A stretch of 64,000 nt of DNA from Gracilariopsis chorda (lineage: Eukaryota; Rhodophyta; Florideophyceae; Gracilariales; Gracilariaceae), in contig NBIV01000237.1 of NCBI GenBank assembly GCA_003194525.1, positions 62,001-126,000 on the forward strand, read 5' to 3'. The notes under the pieces are model-generated. The model ran no database searches. It saw nothing but the letters and a program-made list of their open reading frames with translations, and was not told the origin of the DNA. The position numbers were made by a program, and so were the translations under genes. The first letter of the stretch is position 1; the number at the start of each line of letters is the position of its first letter. Shown here piece by piece: positions 22,352 to 33,802 of this stretch.

Positions 22352-22493
22352 CAGGTGAACACTTTGATTAGTGTGTACCACACTAGTTCTGAAGCCTCTA
22401 ATCTCACGAAAGGCACATGAATTAGTGTGGTCCACACTATTTCGGTGTTTAAACTAATTACGAGGCGGTTTAATTAGTGTGGACCACACTAAT
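22352..22493 (+). repeat. Pogo left terminal repeat with palindromes
   Basis: After the CAGGTG terminus three palindromes follow at 22367-22387, 22421-22440 and 22473-22493. Each has arms like ATTAGTGTGG/CCACACTAAT around one central base; a degenerate half copy sits near 22507. Repeated subterminal palindromes are typical transposase or host-factor binding sites. The function here is inferred. Confidence 0.75.
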
Positions 22494-22659
22494 TCATTGT
22501 CACAGAAATAGTGCGGACCAAAAGGTACGAATCAAGAACAGACACCCACCACCTCCCCATAAAAATTAGCGCGATACTTGGAGATTATTGCCTGCAACTC
22601 TGGGAAAAGTTGCCTTTCCTCCCACTGACCGTTGAGATTCAACGCCCTACCACACCGGA

Positions 22660-23708
22660 TCATGGCTTTTCTTGCATATCTAATCCCGTCCGCGTCTTTT
22701 GCGCACTCACTGCACGCACCGAATTTGCGGCAAGCTTCATAAAATGTTTCTTGCCAGGGTTTGAGAGCTTTTCAGACGACTTTGGTCCATCAGCCCACAT
22801 CTGATTCTCCAACAAACGCATCTTATAATCTTCCCACTGATGGCGCCAGTAGGTCTTAGGTTTCTGTATGACAAAGCTGTCCAAAGGCTGAACAAGATGA
22901 CTGGCGTTACATCGAAAAAGCCTAAGTTCCGTTTTGCTTTCCGCGAGGGCAGCTTTAACATCATCAGTCAACTGGTGCGTTTTCACATAGTCAAGATACA
23001 AAACGCGCTTGCGTCCATCCAACAGAGGTCCTAACACTCTTTTCTCTTGCACTCACTCCAAGAACACACTTCGATCCATCCAGGCTTTTGGGCCGGTTCC
23101 ATAAACAACGCCGGGAACATTGTCAGCCAAACCTCAAATTGGAAAGTTTTCGTCAACATTGTTGAAGATCAACATCGGGACACCCAGGTCGGCGTGAGGT
23201 CCAACTGAAATGAGAACCATCATCGTGATCCCATCATCCCCTGACACAACATCTTCATAGCGATTGCTTCTATCTCCTATAAGCGACAACGTTTTTTGGT
23301 TATCCATGTTAATACAGAAGTGTGTTTCATCGGCGTTGAACACATCTTCCTCGCACAATGATTTGGAGCAAAAATCTCGAGCCAGCTCTCCGAGGTGTTA
23401 TGCAACTTCCCTTTCTATCTGTTCTTGTTTGGCAGGTGACACCATCAGTTTCCCACATTGCAAACGGCTGACAATGTTGGATCTCTCCATGAACGTCTGC
23501 AACCATCTAGGGGTTATAATATCCTTAATGGGGTTTCCACTTCGGCTATCAATCATTGTGGCAGGATAGGCATTGTCCCATTTAGTGGCTATCGGACTCA
23601 GTGCGAGTTGCCGCATCCACCGTCCATTGAACTTCACACCCACTTTCCGTATTCTATTGTACTCCTGAAGCAGATCTTCTTGCAAAGCTGCTACCCATGC
23701 CCTTACTT
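22660..23708 (-). pseudogene. Pogo-like transposase, C-terminal part
   Basis: 23398-23708 gives the helix-turn-helix region (LLQEYNRIRKVGVKFNGRWM, then WLQTFMERSNI). 23134-23358 gives VFNADETHFCINMDN, holding the first catalytic Asp. 22660-23052 gives VLYLDYVKTH (second Asp) and NASHLVQPLDSFVIQKPK (third acidic site), ending at TGA. This is a DDE_1 superfamily transposase. Frames change between the pieces. The frame at 23708 runs straight into the segment ending at 33179 once Gypsy-B is removed. Confidence 0.8.
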
Positions 23709-24234
23709 TGTAGTAAAATACTACGTCCTTTGGCCAACTGGGGAAGTAATCTACCAGGGGGTAGTAGCGGCAGAGAGCCAGCCACTGGGGTGACTATCCA
23801 CTCGGTCTACTAGTGACACGGGCACCAACTGGCAGCGAGGCGCAATGGGCGGGCACTATCTCAAGTCCCTACAGGTCGGGAGATTGGTAGCGATGGCTTG
23901 GAGCCTTTGGAGTTCTACTGGCTGCATATGGCAGCAAGACGACGGTGAGGGTGCTTGGCTTTACACTTCAGAGATCGGCGGCACTCGAGCCAACCTATAT
24001 GGCTAGCGAGTCGCTCTGACCTCTGGACACTATCCTAACAAATTACATAAAATTAGCTACATAATAAAAAATATGGCCACAGTGCCTTGGCACTCGCTCT
24101 GTCACCTCGTATCTCCTGCATAGGCACCCAGCTTGGCCAACGTGGAATATTTCGGCCAGCAATGTTCTGACCTCTGCTAGACCAGCCCCATTGTTACTTC
24201 ACCAATGCACCTGCCCAATGGTCATTCTCCTACA
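23709..24234 (-). repeat. Gypsy-B 3' LTR
   Basis: A 526-bp segment with TGTAG...CTACA ends. On the element strand it starts TGTAGGAGAATGACCATTGG. The first 28 bp match 33151-33178 with one difference. A purine tract (AAGGAGGGAG on the - strand, about 24238-24247) lies immediately upstream in the element's sense, as a polypurine tract should. It contains small perfect stems, such as GTAGTA/TACTAC near 23710 and GTGCC/GGCAC near 24080. Confidence 0.82.
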
Positions 24235-24383
24235 AAGCTCCCTCCTTCAGATCCGACGTCCCGTCGGCCACTTCCACGTCGGTGAGCTATCCTTTTCTTC
24301 TGCTGGCGTTCTTTCCTCCCACCCAATGGGGTTGTTGTTCTCGCGTCCTCTCCCCCGATTAGGTCTCTCTCCTCTTGTTTGAC

Positions 24384-26506
24384 ATGGCCGGTCGGCCCCT
24401 CCACAGCAGGAACCGCGGCGGTACCGGTTTGCGTCCATTTGGTTTATTATCCTGCAAGTGGCACGTGGCCGCTACCATGCCATTGGTCACCTATGAGGGG
24501 GCCTCATTAACTAGTGATTCTCAATTGCGGGGCGCTCCTCGTGCTCCTGCATTTCATCGACCCCTGGTGCGGACGCCCGTACTTCCCTCTAGATTACCTC
24601 GTCCTTCTGGTTGCTCTTTCTTTCGAATAACGCTTTGGTGCATCCACCATACCAGCCCCTTCGGTAGATCGTGGTGCATTCCCTTGGCCTTTCCGATTCC
24701 TGACCGTTGGTCTCCCCTGGCACCGTGTCCACTATGCTGGCTTGTTGATCGCGTCTACGCCATGTTTTCGGGGGCCTATAAGGGCTCCCATGGCTACCTC
24801 ATGGACTATGACGGCTTCGAGCGTATCCCTAGGGTGGCAAAAACTGTAGACTCGACCAACATGGCTCTGTTCCACAGCAGCGCATATGTCCATCCCGGGG
24901 ACAAGTAAGACCACACTTTCGGTCGGAATCCTACAGCCGTGAGGAGTACTCATCTACCCAGTTCGGTCGCCAAGCTCGTGCGGTATGCTGACCAATACTT
25001 GGATGCCCGGCAGTTCGCTGCGATCCCCAACTAGGCCCGTGCGAAGAAGAACTCCCAAGAGGACTCCTGTTACAACCGTTGGCTCCACCTTCCTGCTGAT
25101 GCCCTTTCGGTCGCGCGTTGCCGCGCTTTGGTCCCACCGGATGTGCCCTTTGTCTGCTGCGGCGAGGATTCGGATTACCAATGGAGAGTAAACAAGCTCC
25201 TAGAGGACTTGTATTCGATGCATGGCGACCCTAACGCCCCCTTTCCTCCCCCTGGTCATAGCCTCCTGGGGTTAGTCTGCTTCAGACCTCCATATGACTG
25301 CTTGTACTGGTTATCGAACCGGACCTATTGGAATGATATGATCGAACCCGATGACCGTATTCCAACCAACCTCAAGTACTTCTTCTGTTGGCAAAAAGTG
25401 AAATTTCACGATATGCCTCCGTCAGGCAGGTCTTCTCTATATCTCATGCTACCGTCATTTAACGCCGGACCTGAGGCTGCCATCTGGCACGTTTCCAATC
25501 TCCTCATGGTCCCCACTCCGTCCGTGGTGGCCTACCCGTGTTCTGTTTGGTGGCCTTTCTGGATACCGCTCGCTATGGAGCCCAACCTAACTTCCGGGAG
25601 GCCGACTGCGGTATCTTGAACGAGCGGGTTCTTCCCAGCCCTTAAGGCCGACTCGTGCCTCTTCCGTGGCCCTTGATCCGGCTCATCCGTGAGTTGGGCG
25701 TGCAGAACATTTTCCGGGGTACGGAGTACGAGAGTGAAGAGGCCGAGGCCCTATTGGATTATGTCCTCCAGGTCGACTGGGCGCAGGCCCCCGGGTTCCT
25801 TTGGTACGATTATGACACCGACACCTTCTTTCCGATCCCGCGACATCTTTTAGGCAATGACGATGGGAACATCTACCAGGCCACACCATTGCTGGCTGCC
25901 CCCGTGAACGAGCCACGTCAGTCCGTGCCGGATTACTACCCTCAGGCCATTTGGTTTCCCGAAGATTGTCTTCGTCCTCCAGTATGGGAGCAGGCGGTAG
26001 TTTCTGTACTGGCCCCATCTGTAGCGCCGTCTTTCGTGCCGGCGCATGAGGTTGCCGTGGTAGAGCCTCCAGAGGCGTCCATCGGTCCCTTGGCTTCCCC
26101 ACCTCCTACGTCCATGGCGGTTTCCGCCCCTGTGGTCCCTCCTCCGCCTCCCATGCCGGTCATTCCAGAGGTCATTACAATGGCCTTCGATGACCTGAAG
26201 AAGGTATGCACGTCCATTGGTATCCTTGAACCCACTGGTATCGTAGAGGCTCTTCGTTCCGCCCAATTCTGTGCTCGCCGGGCTTCACGGTACCACTCGC
26301 TGGTTCAGCGTAACCAAGAGGTAAAAGAAGCCTTAGCGACCATCCTGGAGGAGAATTCTAACGTGTTGTCCGAGCGTGTCGCGACAGACGTTGATAACCG
26401 CTTTGGTCTTAACCTTTCGGACACGGAGTCCGCTGGTGGTACCTCATCCTCTTCCGACCGGAGTCCGGCTCGCAAGCGCGCCCGCACGGGATCCCCTTCT
26501 CAATAA
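24384..26506 (+). pseudogene. Antisense reading frame of Gypsy-B, broken
   Basis: It reads opposite to gag-pol, from ATG 24384 to TAA near 26504. It is interrupted by TAA (24906-24908), TAG (25032-25034), a shift to another frame near 25550 and TAA (25643-25645). Open stretches of 283 and 163 codons join across these. The predicted protein has a mixed N-terminal half, a Pro/Val-rich linker (PLASPPPTSMAVSAPVVPPP), a helical part (VQRNQEVKEALATILEENSN) and a Ser-rich tail with a nuclear-signal-like PARKRART. No enzyme family is recognised. Codon-length spacing of lesions suggests a once-intact gene of about 700 codons. Confidence 0.65.
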
Positions 26507-26875
26507 GGTGCGTCGTCATTGTGGTTTTCCTTATGGCTAGTAGTCCTCAGTAAACACTATGGTTCCATTTTTGGCCCTTGTAGCGTCAAGGTGTGCGTCT
26601 GTTCTGTCGCGCTCCATTGTTCTTCATCTCTACCTTGAATACCACTAGTTCAATTTTTAACCAAGTCCCTGCGGTTTTGGTGCAGTCTATTTATAGGTGA
26701 GCCGTCCGCGCTTCGTTCCTGAGGTTTTCGGCCTTGATGATCCAGGGACTTCGGAGTTATGTGGCATCCAAGTTGGTCATCGTCACGGTAAACCTTCGGA
26801 AGAACTGGCGCACGGCCAGCGAGTGGGGCAGCGTGGGAGGCGGTTCCGTGGGCGCCGTGGCCAAAAGCAGTGTTT

Positions 26876-28549
26876 CTATTGGGTGGAGGCGGATTGGGCC
26901 TGTGCTGGTGCAAATATGTGGCAAGGGATACCCACCTCCTTAAGGTCACGCTTCTTGTGGCCTGTTTTTGACCAATAGCGGGCCACAAAATTATCCGGGA
27001 TGTCTGACCTCGGAAGCCAAGTATCGTCCTTGGGGTCATAGCCATACCAACGGACTTTGTAGCGCAATTCGCCATCGTCGGTAAGCCCAACGGAGACGAT
27101 ACGGTCAAGAATATATTCTCGTTGGTCGTCGACCTCGACGTTTTCCGGCACGTCCATTTGGTCCAAGGGGCCGTATCCATCAGCGTCCGAAGGAACAGCG
27201 ATGGGGGTCCGAGTAGCAATGTCCATAGGGTCGGGTACTTCTTCAGGAAGTACCATTTCGTCCAGGGGACCGTAGCCATCGGGGGAAGGGCCTTCTGGAT
27301 CCGCGGAGACCTGCGGTTCCTGAGGTACCGTAGGTTCTTTGCCCAGTGATTGCGTAGGGATGGAGGGTGGAGGCTGGGACGAAGAGAGAGCGCGCAAGTC
27401 CAATTGCTCAGTTGAAGTTGGGCGTGGCGCCAGAGAGACTCGGTCTATTGTGACTGTGTCCTGGAGCCCATCTCGGTCGATAGTAACCGTGTGCCCAAGG
27501 GACTTAAGTACGTTGAAGGGCCCAGTGGACTTTGGCAACAGCTTCTTGCTGATGTCCTCGTCCTCGGGCTTTTCGTTTGGTGGTCTGTCCAAGTGGACAT
27601 AATATCCCACGGCTATTTGCGGTGTAAACCAAACGAACCGATCGAAATCAGCCTTATAGCACGCTTGCGCTTTGTCCAACGTGGTCTGTGCGGCCTTCAA
27701 GATAGAATCAATTCGCTTCCGCGAATACCGTTTGGCCTGGGCGGGAGTCATTTCCTCCGTTATGTCCTGAAGTCCTCGTAAGTCCTGTAGGTCAACCATG
27801 TACGTCGCAGGGGCACGTACGAGGGTGAGGTCAAAAGGAGTTGTACCAGTGGACGTATGCACTTGATTATTATATGTATAGACCAGCGGCGGTACATAGT
27901 CATCCCAGTCCAATTTGTGCTCGGAAACTTAGTGAATTAGCCTCTTAGCAAGGGTTCGGTTAAAAATTTCGGCTTGTCTATTGGTCTGACGATGGTACGC
28001 GGTGGTGAGGAGATGTTTTAGAACTAAGGCCGAGCACACCTGCTCAAAGAATTTGGAGATAAACTGAGAGCCACTGTCCGTAAGGAGATAGAGTGGCAGT
28101 CCATAGTGATAAATCCAATGGAAAAGGAAAGCCCTGGCGACGTCCGTGGCGGTGGTTGATTTGAGCGGAATTGCTCGGGTCAACTTGGTAAACCGAATGG
28201 TAATCACCAATATAAATCGGTTGCCGTGGGTTGACTTCGGAAATGACCCTAGGATATTCATAGCAATGAACTCCAAAGGCCCGCCCGCTGCGAATAACTT
28301 CAGTTTTCGTTGATGTACCGCTCTTGTCCCTCGGATCTTTGCGCATGCTGCACAAGTCCTTGCGGTCTCCATTATTTCATTGGCTATCAGAGGCCAGTAA
28401 AAGTATCTCCTCAGGGTCTGATACATCTTAGTCCCTACAGGATGGCCAGCCAACCTCGGATAGTGCGCGAGGTAAAGAAGGCGTGCCCGTAAGGCCTTAG
28501 GCACTACCCGCTGTATCGCCCCGTCCAATGGTGACCTGCGACATAACAT
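26876..28549 (-). pseudogene. Gypsy-B integrase with C-terminal chromodomain
   Basis: 27929-28549 has the HHCC zinc region (RLAGHPVGTKMYQTLRRYFY, then CAACAK) and the core. A TAA at 27929-27931 interrupts it, and the same frame continues 26876-27913. The first catalytic Asp is replaced: FIAMNILG has Asn where relatives have Asp (FIAIDLLG). The second Asp (LLTDSGSQF) and the Glu (QAEIFNRT) remain. The chromodomain lies at about 26960-27124 (RYKVRWYGYDPKDDTWLPRS), placing the element among chromoviruses. Catalysis is not expected. Confidence 0.87.
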
Positions 28550-28573
28550 GCCTCAGCGGTCATAATCAAACAG

Positions 28574-29371
28574 CTACCCAGGGGTCCCTACTTTTTCTCG
28601 TATCTGGGCGCAGTATTCGTCCGTTTTCTGGGCCTGAAAGAATTCCTCGAGGGGTATTGGCGTAATATCCGCGCTTTCCGACAAGGCCATATGGATATCC
28701 AACGGTGGATCCTCCCAGTCCACGGCGCATAAGATCGCTGCGCCCTGTCCGTCTGTCCATTCGGCCATTCTCACCTCAGCCACACGTGGTTGCTCTCCCT
28801 CGTCATCAGTGTACTGAGGTCCGTCCCAGATGGTGGGAATCTCATCGTCCAGGGGAGTTTGGTCCGTTCCATCGGTCAGGATGCGTGACAGCGCATCTGC
28901 GGCCTGATGTTTCAGCCCTGGCCTAAATGTCACTTCGTAATCGAGTTCGGTCAGGCGCAATCTCCATCGGGCCAGACGGGAGTATGCGTCCGTCATGTTC
29001 AGTAACCAGCGGAGGGAGTGGTGATCTGTCTTTATGGTAAAGCGAGCTCCTTCCAAATAAGGCCGAAGATGGAGCACTGACCACACGATGGCCAAACATT
29101 CCTTTTCCGTGGTACTATAGTTCTTTTTGATTTTGGTCAGCGACCTATTCCAGTAGCCAATTGGGCAATAATCTTTAGGGGACTCCTGCTCTTGTAGAAG
29201 GGTACAGCCCACTTGGGTTGCAGATGCGTCCGTATCTAGGATATACGGTTTATTGGCCTTGGGTAGCGCCAAGATCGGTGGACTAACCAAATGATCCTTG
29301 AGGTTCTGGTAGGTCTCATACTGCTCGTCCGTGAGGTCGTCAAATTCCGAAGAGGTCCCTTTCTTCAGCAT
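28574..29371 (-). pseudogene. Gypsy-B RNase H domain
   Basis: A 265-codon frame with YILDTDASATQVGCTL (first catalytic Asp), STTEKECLAIVW (catalytic Glu) and FTIKTDHHSLRWLL (second Asp), ending in the AADALSR motif. It is separated from RT by a frame change near 29380-29450 and from integrase by stops at 28550-28573. Confidence 0.85.
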
Positions 29372-29452
29372 CTCATTGAGAGATGCTGCAATTTTCGCGA
29401 ACCCTGGGACAAAACTACGGTAACCATTACAAAGGCCACCGAAAGAGCGCAG

Positions 29453-30529
29453 TTACGTATGGGTCCTAGGGGGTCGTGCTTCCCGTATGGCCTTTGAGGT
29501 AGCTTGGGCCACTTGGAGTTTACCCGGCAGGACCACATGGCCAAGGTACTCCACGGAGGGCTGGAAGAAGAAACACTTCTTCAATTTCAGTGTGACACCA
29601 GCCTGCTGGAGTAACCTAAGGACTGCCCTCACATGTGCGAAGTGTTCCATAATGGACCTGGAAAAGATGATCACATCATCCAGATAGACCAAGGCGAACT
29701 TCCACTTGACCCTGGACAAAATGATGTCCATGGCTCGCTGGAAAGTAGCTGGCGCATTCATAAGAGCAAAGGCCATCCGTGCAAATCGGAATAATCCCTC
29801 GTGGGTCGTGAATGTAGTCAGCAACTTAGCCTCGTCGTCCATGGGAACCTGCCAATACCCACCATTGGCATCCAATGTGGTGAAAAGGTGCGCGTCCCCA
29901 AGGGAATCTAAGCAGTCCTCCATCCGCGGGATAGGATAAGTATCCCTCTTGGTCATCGCATTTAGTTTGCAGTAATCAATACAAAACCGCACGTTCCATT
30001 CGTCCTTGGCCACTATGACAAAAGGGCTAGCCCATTCGGCATCAACGGATGGTGCACGCTCAATGACCCCAGCGGACTTCATTTTCTCCACCTCTTTGGC
30101 TACCACCTCTCGTCCTTTTAGTCCAGTCAGATATGAGTGCTGATATAGGGGCGTGGCCCCGTCCTTAAGTTCAATTCGATGCCTTGCGGCATCGATCTTG
30201 CCTGGTTTTCCACTCCACATGATAGCAAAGTCCTTGAAGAGATCAATGACTTGTTTCCTATATGGTTCAAAGTCATCGCCAAGGTTGACGTCGTTTTCCC
30301 AACTGGCCGGTGGTTCACCCCCAGAAAGCAACTTCTCCGCATCAACCCTCATAATGGCCACTGGAGCAGGCATAGATATCCCCACCACTGCACCCTTGGG
30401 TAGCCTTGTAGGCTTGTCACGGAAGTTGCTCATCGTGACCGCAAAGGGCCGGTTGGGTACCACATTCATTCCTCCATTGGCCATGAGAGAAAGGTGTTTC
30501 GTTACCAGCTTGGGATGGGTTTGCAACAA
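29453..30529 (-). pseudogene. Gypsy-B reverse transcriptase
   Basis: A 358-codon frame with all main RT blocks: VRFCIDYCKLNAMTKRDTYP, LDANGGYWQVPM, MNAPATFQRAM and the YLDDVIIF catalytic box. It is fairly intact by itself but out of frame with its neighbours. The first codon shown is not a natural start; pol is normally read from an upstream gag-pol fusion. Confidence 0.87.
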
Positions 30530-30539
30530 AACCAGAACT

Positions 30540-31129
30540 AAGGACTCTCATACCACTGCAGCAGCTACCTGGGTCATAGGCGGTATGACTACTGCTTTTG
30601 CCGATCTGACCTTGTTGGACACGGTCCTCGTGGGAAACTTCACCCTAGCTGGGGCAGCGTCGGGTCCAGGGCGCGAGCCAACAATCGCCAATGGTGGTCC
30701 TCGATGGAAAGTGACTCTCTTTTGGCCAGGATAGATGGCCTTTACACATCTATCAATAAAGCTCGTCCCTAGGATCCCTTCTTCCCCCAGGGTCGGACAT
30801 ACAAGAAACCACGTCTTAACCTTCAGGTGACCCTATTGGACATAAAGCGGAAGTATTCTGCGAACGTCCATCAGCCGACGGGATGCGTCCGTTACCTTCA
30901 GGGACTTCTTTTCGTATATCATCCTTTCCCAGCCCAATCGTAAGACCTTCAGATGTACCAGATTGGGGCCTGCTCCAGTATCCAATACGGCCGTTAAAAT
31001 CCTTGTTGTATTGGACTGTAGTCCCAAGATTCCCCGTACCTTGTAGTTATCCTTCCTCAAGACACAAACAGCGTCCTCCAGGTCTTCCCATTGGTCCACA
31101 GCATACACCCGACTCGAGACCCCTGTCAT
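30540..31129 (-). pseudogene. Gypsy-B aspartic protease region
   Basis: 30833-31129 contains AVLDTGAGPNLVHL with the catalytic Asp-Thr-Gly; the same DTGAGPN appears in Gypsy-A and Gypsy-C. The second half of the protease reads in another frame over 30540-30832 (EEGILGTSFIDRCVKAIYPG), so one shift near 30833 breaks it. Confidence 0.8.
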
Positions 31130-31218
31130 TTTGTCCTCTGGTTTCTTTCTCTTCTCAGCTCCTGTCGTCTGCGAGTCCGATGGTTTGAGGCGGAAGTTAT
31201 GAGAGGGACGGCACGCCT

Positions 31219-33095
31219 CTATGCGTCCCTCTGGTCGTTTTCCTGCGGCGTGAGCACCACAAGATCGCCCTGTCCGTCCAGGTATTCGACGCTATCCCTT
31301 GGGTTTTCAACCATGTTCACCTCAGGTTGCTTCACCGGTGTAGTCAGGGAAGTCACATACTTTGAGCTCCCTGGCGTTCCAGTGGTCCTCGGAGAGAAGG
31401 CCCTACGGAAATAACCCTCGGCTCGGCGCACCTGATAGTTCTCCTCCCTTCGCGCCATAATTCCCTTGCGGATGTCCTCAGGCATATTCTTTATGCAATC
31501 ACACGGCCGGGCCATGAAAAGACAAATATAACAGGCCTGATTGGACTTCGTGATGACGTCCTTCCTGGGGGCAATCGGAGAATAACGGAGTGTCGCCGGG
31601 GCCAATGGGGTGGTCGTTCCTGACGAAAAGGCCGATGGTGCTCCTGACAGAGCTGAGGAGAAGCTCACCGCAAGAGCATCTGCGGTGTCGGAATGTCCAA
31701 AGGCTAAGTCTGAATCCGACGGGGACTCTACCATGTGGGCCTTCACTCCTCTGGTCAGGGGTCTTGCGCGACCCCTAGTATCTGCGTCACCCGCTTGACG
31801 GGAAGTCCTATAGGTCTTGCCGTATCCTTCGGCATACGTTACCAGTTGACGCAGCGTCAATTCTGGATGGGCAGAGTGGTGGTTTCGGAAATGAGTCCGT
31901 ATCGCAGGGAGCAATCCCGCGATAAAATGTCGCTTCAGCCAACCCTCAGAGAACACATTCCCGCACCTGCGGGCTCTATTCCAAAGTTGGTCGGCGAAGT
32001 CCGTTTCGGATATGCTGGAACTCTGGTGGTATCCAATTACGTCCTCATAGGCGTCCATTATGTGGTCATCAGTCGCATACGTTCCCAAAAGGTAATGAAC
32101 AACCTCTGGATAGGTCCTTAGGAGCTCCCGATCTCGGGCATCAATGGGATTGGCCGAGCCAGAGATCTTGGCAACCACTTGGTCCTTCGCTTGTCCACTG
32201 AGGAAAAACTGGAAGCAATAAAGCGCTGCTCCTTCATACACACCATTCTGGTCACAGGCCACCTGGAACGAGCTCAAGAACCTAAGGACTGTAATGGGAT
32301 CCTTCCCAGAAAACTTGTCCGGGACGGTCAGTTGCATTCTCTTCGCCCACCTGGCAATATTCTTGGGGACCGAAGAGGTGTACCGCGTGGGTCCATCCAT
32401 CAAACGGTACGTGTTCACGTCTAAGACCTTCTGGAAAAGCTCGTTAGTCGTGATCAATGGTTTGAGGCGCCGAAATTCCGCCTCATCCGTATCGGTAACG
32501 GAAAAGTCCGACGAGTCCGAATGGTCATCGCTCGAGTCCGAGTGGTACCTCTTCCGATGGTTCGTCCTCGACTTACGCCTTCGACTGCGTCTCTTCTTCC
32601 TATGGGTGCCGGTATCAACGAGGTCCTTTTGGGAAAGCTCTTCATCGTCCTCGAGGTACTCGTTGGCGTACCGAACGCCGTGTTTTCCATTGGTCTTAGC
32701 TCCCGCACGGTCTCCTTGCCTCTGGGATCTCTCTTCTCCAGGCGGTATATAACCCAATGGGCCTTCCTGTGCTGTAATCAGGCGAGGGGCTACTTCTATA
32801 GCTGCTCCCTGAGGTCCGGTGTGTGTTAACCGATGGACATTAAATGGTAAAATTTAAGAAACAGCCCAAGGGCTGTGAAATGTGCCTGCCTGGCGGGTGA
32901 TTTCCCTTGGATATTGGTGGCAATGGACTCCACGAGGACATCTGATTGCACAACCTGAGGAACCAGTTGTTCTGCCAGAGAGGAGAGGCGCTCCCATAAT
33001 AATCTATCCAGTTGGTCCCTAAGGAACGGCTCCACTTGTTTTTCGCACCAAGAGCGGAGTTGCGGCCATAGTAGAGCGGCGACATCGTCTACCAT
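31219..33095 (-). pseudogene. Gypsy-B gag
   Basis: Gag starts at ATG 33095 (MVDDVAALLWPQLRSW). It changes frame near 32770-32830, then continues 512 codons to 31219. The core block VPDKFSGKDPITVLRFLSSF is the retrotransposon Gag fold. A Ser/Asp-rich acidic stretch with KKRRSRRRKSR precedes it. The zinc knuckle is degenerate: CYICLFMARPCDC has Arg where His is needed. Confidence 0.82.
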
Positions 33096-33148
33096 ACGGG
33101 AGGTGGTTACGGCAGCGGCTAAGTCCTGAGGCTGTTCTGCATCTTTAC

Positions 33149-33178
33149 GTGCACCTGCCCATTGGTCATTCTCCTACA
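33149..33178 (-). repeat. Gypsy-B 5' LTR remnant
   Basis: Only the first 30 bp of the LTR survive (TGTAGGAGAATGACCAATGG at its start), directly followed by gag leader sequence. The rest of the LTR and the primer-binding site were deleted, so the element cannot be transcribed or copied from here. Confidence 0.7.
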
Positions 33179-33478
33179 TGCTTTGTGACCTCTTTCATTC
33201 TTTGCTTTACAGTAGTGCCTCTTGAAAACTGCCTTCGTATGTTTAACGAATAAAAATTTGCTGTTCTTTGAAGTTCGGTCGTGACCCATTACTAAATTCT
33301 CACGGTTTGTCCAGTAGCGACTGGCTCGTGCAATGCTTGCTTTATAGGTACCACGAAAGAAGCGTGGAAACTGCTTTACTGCTCACCACGTTACGTGCTT
33401 TCCACCATCGTGTGCTGCATTTTCATTCATCCACTTAGCAATTGTGGCTTTATGTGTCTTTGTAAGGACAATTTAGGC
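33179..33478 (-). pseudogene. Pogo-like transposase, N-terminal part
   Basis: On the - strand this encodes KATIAKWMNENAA, then FPRFFRGTYKASIARASRYW, then RHYCKANERGHK at the Gypsy-B edge. One in-frame TGA lies between the first two blocks. From the edge the frame continues without a shift into RAWVAALQEDLL at 23708, which shows the two pieces were one gene. No clear start ATG remains. Confidence 0.72.
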
Positions 33479-33802
33479 CTGGCGCCTTGGCTTGTCACTT
33501 GTGGGGCTAGTTGCTGAAGTTGTGCTTTGCAGGGATGAGTTTGCGTCATTGATCTTTTTGTATTTGTATGTTCTTGCGTATTTCGGGCGCCGGTGGTTCG
33601 GGAAGGCATGCGGGCAGAAGCGCTCAGAATGGGTGAGGCTTGGAGCGACATTTTGTGGTCTTGTGAGTAATACCAGACACAACACAGCGTCAGAAACGGT
33701 AAAGATGACTTGTGTACCAGTTTGTATTTACCGTGCAAAGATTTCGTTGTTGTGCTTCGTGTCCACACTATTAGCGTGAGGACTCTTGGTTCGTGCACAT
33801 GT

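Larger units (their letters stand above)
23709..33178 (-). mobile_element. Gypsy-B: Ty3/gypsy chromodomain element inside the pogo transposase gene
   Basis: On the - strand: a 30-bp LTR remnant, gag, protease, RT, RNase H, integrase with chromodomain, an opposite-strand frame, polypurine tract and a full 3' LTR. The flanks TACTT (23704-23708) and TGCTT (33179-33183) are a 5-bp duplication with one difference. The 5' LTR is reduced to its first 30 bp, so the element lacks a promoter and primer site. Confidence 0.88.

Noticed and set aside
26876..32757. A third hairpin word (GTCC...GGAC) in Gypsy-B
   Set aside because: GTCC is frequent and a few stems exist (27260s, 27587-27598), but most GTCC words have no nearby complement; it does not reach the level seen in Gypsy-A and Gypsy-C.
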